Positions 17,815 to 23,657 of a DNA stretch of 64,000 nt are shown one piece after another. The position numbers and the translations under genes are program-made. Source of the stretch: JANYCO01 sp035535995 (GTDB lineage: Bacteria > Bacteroidota > Bacteroidia > Cytophagales > Cytophagaceae); the NCBI GenBank assembly GCA_035535995.1, contig DATLOZ010000020.1, positions 124,001-188,000 on the forward strand. The letters are read 5' to 3'. The notes beneath the pieces were generated by a model. The model saw only the letters and a list, made by a program, of their open reading frames with translations, had not been told where the DNA came from and made no database searches. Every line of letters begins with the position of its first letter. Position 1 is the first letter of the stretch.

Positions 17815-18141
17815 GTCTGAACCTTGATTCACCGGATTAGAAGATTTACTTGATTTTGATTAGCAAGATTTAGCACCGTCACATAGTTACTTGGTCCGCT
17901 CAGAGTCTCCCACACTCGGAACGTTGTTTTAGCACAAGTGTTCGATGGGGACTCTGAGCTGCTACTAGCAGAGCAGGATCATCAAACAACTCAGAGTCCC
18001 CTGCAAAGGGCAGTATAAGCTTTACTCTCCGGATGCGGGAGACTCTGAGCGGACTAAAGTTTCCTACTGAATGACAACTATTAAAATCCTGTTAATCAAA
18101 ATCAGTAAATCTTCTAATCCGGTGAATCAAGGTTCAGGCAA
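17813..18141. repeat. 329-bp nested inverted-repeat element (MITE-like)
   Basis: The outer arms, 17813-17871 and 18084-18141, are inverted copies of about 57 bp with only a few mismatches and one single-base gap; they end TTGTCTGAACC and GGTTCAGGCAA. Inside, 17894-17911 and 18037-18054 are perfect 18-bp inverted arms containing CTCAGAGTCTCCC, and a second pair, 17947-17958 and 17990-18001 (GGGGACTCTGAG / CTCAGAGTCCCC), nests within them. There is no reading frame of note. The right end touches the stop codon of the glycosyltransferase gene and the left end touches the terminator of the small secreted protein. No clear target-site duplication is seen. It could be a non-autonomous mobile element or a stable RNA structure. 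Confidence 0.75.
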
Positions 18142-19329
18142 TCATGGCTGTGCTTCATTCATCAACAGCAAGAATTTTTCTACCATCAGCTCTTTTGAAA
18201 ACTCCCTTTCGGCCAGTTGTCTTGCGTTTGTTTGCGCTTTTTTCAGAAGGCTGTGATCTTTTGTGTAGGGGAGTATTTTTTCTGCAAAGTCTGCAGGCTG
18301 CTCGGGATCATAGTAGAAGCCGCAATGATTTTGCTCGATCAGGTCTTTCATCCAGCCTTTGGTATTGCTGATACAAAGTTTGCCGGCAGCCAGGCCATCG
18401 AAAAATTTATTGGGACTGGTGGTTTCCAGGATTGGTTTTTTAGCAAAAGAAATATAAACCGCGTCCGTTATATTCAGCATATTGTGTAAGCTATCTTTGT
18501 TTATGAAGCCCACAAAGTGAATATTTTTCAATCCGTTTTTCCTTACCTTCTCTTTGATGAAAGAAAGCTCAGCGCCTTTGCCGGCTATAAGGAAATGAAC
18601 ACGTTCATCGTCTTTCCTGGAGAGCTCAATAGCAGCGTCAATCAGGTAATCCAGGTGGTTGGCTTTGCCGAGCGCTCCGAAATAGCTGATCACAAATTTT
18701 CCTTTTACTGCAAAATGTTCTTCCAGTTTCGGATCTTTTTCTTCGGGATGGAAAAAATCACAATCAGAAAAATTTGGGATCAGGTGAATTTCTTTTCCAG
18801 GCACTTTTTTGCGAATCCCTTCTTCAATACCTGGAGATAGCGCGATGATCCTTTCGGCTTTGGAGTAGATCCTTTTTTCGAGGAAGAATAAATATTTTTT
18901 TACAAAATAATTTTTGATCACACCCATCTGGATCGGCGCCTCCGGCCATAGATCGCGTACTTCAAAATCGTAATTGATCCGGTGCAGCCGGCGAAGCCAG
19001 ATAGCTACAAGGCCTATGGTAAGCGGAGTAGAAGTGGTATAGCAGTAATCTACATCGTCTATTTCCGTAGCTTTTTCATAAGCACGGTAAATAAATTTGA
19101 GAAAAGAAATGATCCGCCCGAAACTGCTGAGGTTATTTTCATAATAAACGGGCAAATAATGAACCTTGATCCCCTCTATATTTTCATAGTGATAATGCGA
19201 ATTATTGTGTGAAGTGATCATCTCCACATCATGTCCGGCCTCTACCAAGGCCTTAGCCAGATGGTAGGAGCGTATGGCGCCTCCTTGTTCAGGTGTTAAA
19301 AAATATTGATGTAAATAAATTATTTTCAT
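18142..19329 (-). CDS. GT4-family glycosyltransferase (WbuB/WcaI-like)
   Basis: A retaining glycosyltransferase of the GT-B fold, about 395 residues from the chosen start, probably acting at the cytoplasmic face of the membrane in surface-glycan assembly. The N-terminal domain opens MKIIYLHQYFLTPEQGGAI, with the glycine-rich acceptor loop, and the C-terminal nucleotide-sugar domain includes VISYFGALGKANHLDYLIDA. The usual E-x7-E region corresponds to ETTSPNKFFDGLAAGK. ATG 19329 is chosen over the longer frame because it overlaps the asnB stop by four bases (ATGA) and starts the conserved fold. The coupling with an asparagine synthetase suggests a small glycan or peptidoglycan-modification unit. 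Donor and acceptor are unknown. Confidence 0.9.
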   Translation of the reverse strand: MKIIYLHQYFLTPEQGGAIRSYHLAKALVEAGHDVEMITSHNNSHYHYENIEGIKVHYLPVYYENNLSSFGRIISFLKFIYRAYEKATEIDDVDYCYTTSTPLTIGLVAIWLRRLHRINYDFEVRDLWPEAPIQMGVIKNYFVKKYLFFLEKRIYSKAERIIALSPGIEEGIRKKVPGKEIHLIPNFSDCDFFHPEEKDPKLEEHFAVKGKFVISYFGALGKANHLDYLIDAAIELSRKDDERVHFLIAGKGAELSFIKEKVRKNGLKNIHFVGFINKDSLHNMLNITDAVYISFAKKPILETTSPNKFFDGLAAGKLCISNTKGWMKDLIEQNHCGFYYDPEQPADFAEKILPYTKDHSLLKKAQTNARQLAEREFSKELMVEKFLLLMNEAQP

Positions 19330-21182
19330 AAAAATTCTTTTTGCATCCAGTTGGTAAGCACGATCAAAGACCAAATGGCAGTGCTATGATCGCGTCTTTC
19401 TGAAAAATGTTCTGCTAAGAGTATTTCTGTTTTTTCAAAAGAAATATAATGGTATACTAAACTATTTTTGTTGCGCAGAGGCTTGAGTAGAAAACTATTT
19501 TCCGGTTGCCGGATCCATTTTCCTACAGGCATTCCAAAACCTTCCTTGCTTCGTTGTGCAAATTCTTTTCCGCCCATATTTTGCAGCAGCTCCTTCAGGA
19601 TCCATTTTCTTCCGTTTTGCAAAAGTAATTTGGGAGAAAGCGTATCAAGAAAGGCAGTAAGCTCATTGTCCAGATAGGGAACCCGCACCTCCAGGCTTTT
19701 CAGCATCGAAGTTTTATCTGTCAGCATGAGAATATCGGAAACCAGGTATTCGTGGCGGTCCTTATCCAGGGCTCGTTCCAGGAGATTCTCTTTTTGGTCG
19801 AGCGTAACATTTGTGTGTTTATGTTCGGAAAGGATTAGTCCTTCGGGATAGTATACGCTGCTGAAATTATCGTAGGTAACTACAGGATCTTTCCGGATCT
19901 CAGTAGCAAATTTATTCCAGAGTCTTGCCTGCTTGCGCAGTGGATGTGCGAAGCCATCGGGAATGACCTGGGAAAGAAAACCTGAAAACGAAATAAGTGA
20001 ATCGTGCTGGTAGAAATAATCCAGGTATTTTTTATAAGCCCAGTGCCGGTTGTATCCGGCAAACCATTCGTCAGCGCCTGCGCCCGAGATTGCTACGCGC
20101 ACTTCCTGCGCAGCGGCCTCTGAAAGCAGCCAGGTAAGCAGCAAAGCACTGTCCCCGATCGGCTGGTCCATCTGACGGATCAGATCGTCCATACGAAAAA
20201 GAATAGTAGAATCGATTACTATCTCGTGGTGATCGCTTTGGTAAAGCGCTGCGGCTTTGCGTGCATGAAGGTAATCGTTGGTACCAAAATCTTTGTCTTC
20301 GGCAGTGTTGACAATAGAGAACGATGGAAAATCTGAAATTCCCAGTTTATGGATCATCGCCAATAGTAAGGTAGAATCCACGCCGCCACTGAGGAAGATA
20401 CCATTCGAAACATCCGATTCCAATTGCCTTTCCACTGCTTTCAGCAGCAAAGATTTTACATGAAGAATCAGTGAAGAAGACCGTGTGATATCGTGTAATA
20501 CCGGAATTTCAGGAAGCCATTTTTTTATTTCCAATGAATCTGCATCGGCGTGGATCATATGGCCTGGCTCGAGCTCGAAAATATTTTTGTAAAATGTTTC
20601 CGGTCGTTTAGCGTATTTATATTTTAGATAATGTTCGAGTTGCAGGTGGTTGAATTCTTTCAAGATCAAACCGGAAGAAAGGATGCCTTTTATTTCGGAA
20701 GATAGTAAAAGAAAATTTTCACCTGCAGCATAATACAATGGCTTGATCCCATGCCTGTCGCGGGCAGCGGTGATTATGCCGGTAAGTGAATCGTAGAGAA
20801 TAAAAGCAAACATGCCGTTCAGGTCAGGCAATCCTGCCGGGCCATATTCGATCAGGTGATAGAGCAATACTTCGCTGTCGGAGCCGGTGCGAAACTGGTA
20901 TTTATGGTCCAATTTTTTTCGCAGCTCACGGTAGTTGTATATTTCGCCGTTGAACGACAAACAATAGCGGCCATCTGAAGAAATAAAAGGTTGGTTGGCT
21001 TCATCGGATTTGTCTACGATCTTAAGACGGTTGTTGCCAATAAAAATGGCATTACCTGCATGCGAATATCGTCCAAACCTGCTAGCGTCCGGGCCACGGT
21101 GCCGGATGCTGATATTCATCCTGCGGATGATCGTTTCGTCCGGATTGTTTCTTTTGTCAACAAACAGATTTATACCACACAC
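19326..21182 (-). CDS. asnB: Asparagine synthase (glutamine-hydrolysing)
   Basis: Transfers ammonia from glutamine to an aspartyl-AMP intermediate or, in paralogs, amidates other acids. 618 residues. After Met removal, Cys2 (MCGINLF) is the glutaminase nucleophile; the GATase-2 domain runs to about residue 210 (with FNGEIYNYRELR and GSDSEVLL). The synthetase domain has the PP-loop LSGGVDST near 267 and continues with SGAGADEWFAGYNRH. The gene is translated together with the following glycosyltransferase (four-base overlap), a pairing common in polysaccharide loci where AsnB paralogs modify surface sugars or peptides, so the product may not be a housekeeping asparagine maker. The upstream 117 bp hold AT-rich palindromic repeats. 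Confidence 0.93.
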   Translation of the reverse strand: MCGINLFVDKRNNPDETIIRRMNISIRHRGPDASRFGRYSHAGNAIFIGNNRLKIVDKSDEANQPFISSDGRYCLSFNGEIYNYRELRKKLDHKYQFRTGSDSEVLLYHLIEYGPAGLPDLNGMFAFILYDSLTGIITAARDRHGIKPLYYAAGENFLLLSSEIKGILSSGLILKEFNHLQLEHYLKYKYAKRPETFYKNIFELEPGHMIHADADSLEIKKWLPEIPVLHDITRSSSLILHVKSLLLKAVERQLESDVSNGIFLSGGVDSTLLLAMIHKLGISDFPSFSIVNTAEDKDFGTNDYLHARKAAALYQSDHHEIVIDSTILFRMDDLIRQMDQPIGDSALLLTWLLSEAAAQEVRVAISGAGADEWFAGYNRHWAYKKYLDYFYQHDSLISFSGFLSQVIPDGFAHPLRKQARLWNKFATEIRKDPVVTYDNFSSVYYPEGLILSEHKHTNVTLDQKENLLERALDKDRHEYLVSDILMLTDKTSMLKSLEVRVPYLDNELTAFLDTLSPKLLLQNGRKWILKELLQNMGGKEFAQRSKEGFGMPVGKWIRQPENSFLLKPLRNKNSLVYHYISFEKTEILLAEHFSERRDHSTAIWSLIVLTNWMQKEFL

Positions 21183-21190
21183 TTCTGAAA

Positions 21191-21290
21191 TTTTAAATTG
21201 TGAATTATGAATTTTAAATTCATTTCCAATTTCCTGCCTGTAAGGAGAATCTGTATTTAATTTATAACTTATAATTCATAATTCATAATT
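21191..21290. repeat. AT-rich word repeat (TTATGAATTATGA family), divergent copy
   Basis: The left part contains GTGAATTATGAATTTTAAATT and the right part AACTTATAATTCATAATTCAT in inverse orientation, with a non-repeated centre (about 21225-21255). It lies between the divergent asnB and MazG genes, so it overlaps their promoters. It belongs to the same family as the repeats near 21621, 22508, 27219, 28175 and 43875. Confidence 0.6.
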
Positions 21291-21299
21291 ATTACCCAA

Positions 21300-21623
21300 A
21301 TGACGATCGAAGAAGCACAACAGAAAGTAGACGAATGGATCAACACCATTGGTATACGCTATTACAACGAGCTTACCAATATGGCAATTCTTACCGAAGA
21401 AGTAGGAGAAGTAGCCCGCATCATTGCCAGAAAGTATGGAGAGCAATCGTTTAAAGAATCTGATAAACAAGTAAACCTCGCAGATGAAATGGCAGATGTG
21501 CTCTTCGTTCTAATCTGCCTGGCAAATCAAACGGGTATTAATCTTACAGAAGCATTGGAAAAAAATCTCGAAAAGAAAACGATAAGAGATAAAGACAGAC
21601 ATAAGGGGAATGAGAAGTTATGA
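21300..21623 (+). CDS. MazG-like nucleotide pyrophosphohydrolase
   Basis: A compact all-alpha NTP pyrophosphohydrolase of 107 residues, cytosolic; such enzymes hydrolyse nucleoside triphosphates to monophosphates and pyrophosphate, cleaning non-canonical nucleotides or acting in stress. Metal-binding acidic motifs are present: LTEEVGEVAR (the EExxE type, about 31-40) and LADEMADVLF (the ExxD type, about 61-70). It is a single MazG unit, close to the RS21-C6/MazG-like branch, not the double-domain E. coli enzyme. The stop TGA lies within an AT-rich intergenic repeat, so the last residues (NEKL) are encoded at the repeat's edge. Confidence 0.9.
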   Translation: MTIEEAQQKVDEWINTIGIRYYNELTNMAILTEEVGEVARIIARKYGEQSFKESDKQVNLADEMADVLFVLICLANQTGINLTEALEKNLEKKTIRDKDRHKGNEKL

Positions 21624-21696
21624 GTTATGAATGTTGAGTTATGAATTATAATTACTAGTCATTCATAACTCATAACTCAACATTCATAATTTTTAA
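21620..21696. repeat. AT-rich word repeat between convergent genes
   Basis: Two arms built from the words GTTATGAGTTATGAAT and GTTGAGTTATGA face each other around ATTATAATTACTAG; about 20 bp of TTATGAATGTTGAGTTATGA appear in both arms in opposite orientation. It fills the space between the MazG stop and the rhomboid stop, where it may act as a two-way terminator. Confidence 0.65.
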
Positions 21697-21697
21697 A

Positions 21698-22249
21698 CTA
21701 TTCGTTCCGGTAAAAAAACGCACACATCGCGCCCACCATGGCTCCGTAGAGGTGTGTTTGCCAGGAGACCCTGCCAGCGCTTGGAAGCAGGCCGGATACG
21801 ATGCTTCCGTATACGATCACAATTAGTAAGGATAAAAGGAGCGCTTTGAAATTTCTGCGAAAAAAACCGCTGAAGAAAATAAAACTGGCAAAGCCGTACA
21901 CTAAGCCACTCGCGCCAATATGACTACCGGGTTTTCCTATGATCCACACGCAAAGTCCGGAAAGAAGATAGATCCATATAAAGATCTCAAAGGCAATTTT
22001 TCTGTAAAAGTTAAATACAAGAATGCCCAGGATGAGTAAAGGCAGAGAATTTGAAAAAAGGTGAACAAAATTTATATGGATCAAAGGCCCTGTCACAATA
22101 CCAACCAACCCAACTGCCGTGCGTGGAATGATGCCATAGCCACCGAAATATAAGTGAAAGTAAACCTCTACTATTTTTACAAGCCATAAAATGGCTACAA
22201 ATAAGAAAGGATATAAAAGACTGTCGGAAGCATTTGATTGTTCTTTCAA
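21698..22249 (-). CDS. Rhomboid-family intramembrane serine protease
   Basis: A 183-residue membrane protease with about six transmembrane helices that would cleave single-pass membrane proteins within the bilayer. The catalytic serine is in GASG (Ser114) and the partner histidine is His166 (WQTHLYGAMVGAM). The upstream HINFVHLFSN segment (58-67) is the usual oxyanion-side histidine/asparagine motif. There is no extra domain. The substrate is unknown. It converges on the MazG gene across an AT-rich repeat, so no operon link is implied. Presence of both catalytic residues supports an active enzyme and not an inactive iRhom-type homolog. Confidence 0.92.
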   Translation of the reverse strand: MKEQSNASDSLLYPFLFVAILWLVKIVEVYFHLYFGGYGIIPRTAVGLVGIVTGPLIHINFVHLFSNSLPLLILGILVFNFYRKIAFEIFIWIYLLSGLCVWIIGKPGSHIGASGLVYGFASFIFFSGFFRRNFKALLLSLLIVIVYGSIVSGLLPSAGRVSWQTHLYGAMVGAMCAFFYRNE

Positions 22250-22321
22250 AGGGAATATTTTAAAAACCTAAACGTTATATATTCAAAAATTAGTATATTA
22301 GTTTTAACAAACGCTAAGCAT

Positions 22322-22495
22322 ATGAAAAAGGTTATCACATTGCTTGTATTTTCTGCGATACTTTTGTCTGGCTCTTTTACAGAGGGATTTTCAGCGCCTC
22401 CCAAAAAGAAAACAAGCCTGGAAAAAAGAATGAAAAAGCAGAACAAGAAAAAGAAAAGAAAAGGCGATACGACTTGCCCGAAAATAGATTGCTAA
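22322..22495 (+). CDS. Small basic exported protein
   Basis: A 57-residue product. MKKVITLLVFSAILLSGSFTEGFSA reads as a Sec signal peptide, and the remaining ~32 residues are extremely lysine-rich (PPKKKTSLEKRMKKQNKKKK and following) and end TTCPKIDC with two cysteines. ATG 22322 is preferred over an upstream start at 22238 because the signal peptide begins here. The mature part is too short and basic for an enzyme; it might bind anionic polymers, but that is a guess. The signal peptide and the coding-like start argue that it is real. A strong AT-rich palindrome follows 15 bp after the stop. Confidence 0.6.
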   Translation: MKKVITLLVFSAILLSGSFTEGFSAPPKKKTSLEKRMKKQNKKKKRKGDTTCPKIDC

Positions 22496-22507
22496 AACTA
22501 AAATAAA

Positions 22508-22570
22508 AGTTATGAGTTATGAATGTTGAATTATGAGTTAATTTTAATTCAACATTCATAACTCATAATT
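22508..22570. repeat. Perfect 23-bp palindrome of the AT-rich word family
   Basis: Arms 22510-22532 and 22546-22568 are perfectly complementary over 23 bp and separated by 13 bp. The words TTATGAGTTATGAATGTTGA are the family's core. It lies between convergent genes (the small basic protein and HisIE), a place where a two-way terminator is expected; short T or A runs flank it. Confidence 0.85.
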
Positions 22571-22584
22571 CATAATTTCTATTT

Positions 22585-23178
22585 CTATTTGTGTCTCTTC
22601 CGCAATTCCTCAATGATCTCGTCGAGGTCAATATTTTTTTGTTCCAGTAATACCAGGTAATGAAACATCAGGTCTGCGGCTTCTCCCAGGAAGAGCGCCT
22701 TGTTATCGTCTTTCGCTTCGATCACCAGCTCTACTGCTTCTTCTCCTACTTTCTGTGCTATTTTATTAGTGCCTTTGGCAAAGAGTGAACTTGTATAAGA
22801 TTTGTCGGAAGGATTATTTTTCCGATCGCGAATTACTTTTTTTAGGTGAGTAAGGAAAGCAGTTTTATCTTCGTTTTTTTCAAACCAGCAAGTATCTGCT
22901 CCAGTATGGCAGGTAGGCCCAATTGGATTTGCTTTGATGAGCAGTGTGTCCTGGTCACAGTCGAGCAGGATCTCTTTTACCATAAGATAATTTTGAGAAG
23001 TTTCTCCTTTGGTCCAGAGTCTTTGTTTCGTGCGGCTGAAAAAGGTTACTTTACCCTCTTGTTGGGTTTTTTCAAAAGCTTCCTGGTTCATATAGCCAAG
23101 CATTAGCACTTTATTGGTATCGGCATCCTGAATGATGGCCGGCACGAGCCCGCCCGATTTGGCGAAATCAATATTCAT
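22585..23178 (-). CDS. hisIE: Bifunctional phosphoribosyl-AMP cyclohydrolase / phosphoribosyl-ATP pyrophosphatase
   Basis: Carries out steps 2 and 3 of histidine synthesis: pyrophosphate removal from PR-ATP (HisE part) and ring opening of PR-AMP (HisI part). 197 residues, the usual length of the fused enzyme. The HisI half (about 1-110) has VLMLGYMNQEA, WTKGETS and the zinc-binding cysteines in LDCDQD and CHTGADTC. The HisE half (about 115-195) has EEAVELVIEAK and DLMFHYLVLL. ATG 23178 is chosen because the only upstream alternative is a TTG that overlaps the -7 element. No other his genes lie nearby, so it stands apart from the rest of the pathway. Confidence 0.95.
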   Translation of the reverse strand: MNIDFAKSGGLVPAIIQDADTNKVLMLGYMNQEAFEKTQQEGKVTFFSRTKQRLWTKGETSQNYLMVKEILLDCDQDTLLIKANPIGPTCHTGADTCWFEKNEDKTAFLTHLKKVIRDRKNNPSDKSYTSSLFAKGTNKIAQKVGEEAVELVIEAKDDNKALFLGEAADLMFHYLVLLEQKNIDLDEIIEELRKRHK

Positions 23179-23199
23179 TACGATCAATTGTTTAGGCTG

Positions 23200-23207
23200 C
23201 AAAGGTA
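23200..23207 (-). promoter_or_regulatory. -7 element for hisIE
   Basis: On the minus strand this is TACCTTTG, an exact TAnnTTTG. Transcription would begin near 23194, 16 bases before ATG 23178, which fixes that ATG as the start. Confidence 0.6.
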
Positions 23208-23332
23208 AGAATTTTATCCGTGCCTACCGAAATTCTTCTATTTCAATGTATAAATTGCACATTTTAGGGAATTTAATAATAATTTTATGATAAAGTCTTG
23301 GGGTTTTAAATAAAACATTTGTATCTTCGTTT

Positions 23333-23340
23333 TAAGTTTG
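23333..23340 (+). promoter_or_regulatory. -7 element for the small lipoprotein gene
   Basis: TAAGTTTG matches TAnnTTTG exactly, 24 bp before ATG 23365. No TTG box at the expected distance was identified. Confidence 0.55.
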
Positions 23341-23364
23341 TGAACCATTAATCTATTCAATATT

Positions 23365-23484
23365 ATGAAACTAATGTATGTTGTTCTCGTTGCTTCGGCA
23401 TTGTTCCTTTCCTCTTGTATGGCTGCCCACACTTGTCCTACTTATATGAAGAAAGACAACAAAGAGGCTGCAAAAAGAGCCTAA
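23365..23484 (+). CDS. Very small lipoprotein (39 aa)
   Basis: ATG 23365 opens a 39-codon frame ending at TAA 23482-23484. MKLMYVVLVASALFLSSC is a textbook lipoprotein signal with lipobox LSSC (Cys18), leaving a mature lipopeptide of about 22 residues containing HTCPTYMKKDN and a lysine/alanine tail. A consensus -7 element sits 24 bp upstream, and the spacer between the hisIE promoter and the receptor gene has no other candidate. Small exported lipoproteins with CPTY-type cores are common in Bacteroidota but have no assigned role; the mature part is too short for a fold and may coat or decorate an envelope complex. Confidence 0.65.
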   Translation: MKLMYVVLVASALFLSSCMAAHTCPTYMKKDNKEAAKRA

Positions 23485-23560
23485 TCGCGAAAGTATTTAA
23501 GAAATTGTGTTATTCATAGAGTTGGATCTTTGATCCTGCTCTATTTTTTTTGAGAAACTT

Positions 23561-23630
23561 AGTAAGCAGCAGGTTAGCAAGAGTATTGAGAAATAGTGAA
23601 CTACTCAATACTCTTGCTGTTGCCCTTACT
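23561..23630. repeat. Long imperfect hairpin between convergent genes
   Basis: A perfect 15-bp stem (23576-23590 with 23604-23618, loop of 13) is extended outward by AGTAAG / CTTACT (23561-23566 with 23625-23630) across a small internal loop. It lies between the small lipoprotein gene and the 3' end of the receptor gene. Neither side has a proper T run, so termination is only a possibility. Confidence 0.65.
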
Positions 23631-23657
23631 GACTCTATATCAGCAACACTCTCAGGA

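Noticed and set aside
23179..23202. TTG start extending HisIE by eight residues
   Set aside because: The TTG overlaps the -7 element TACCTTTG; ATG 23178 matches the family's start.
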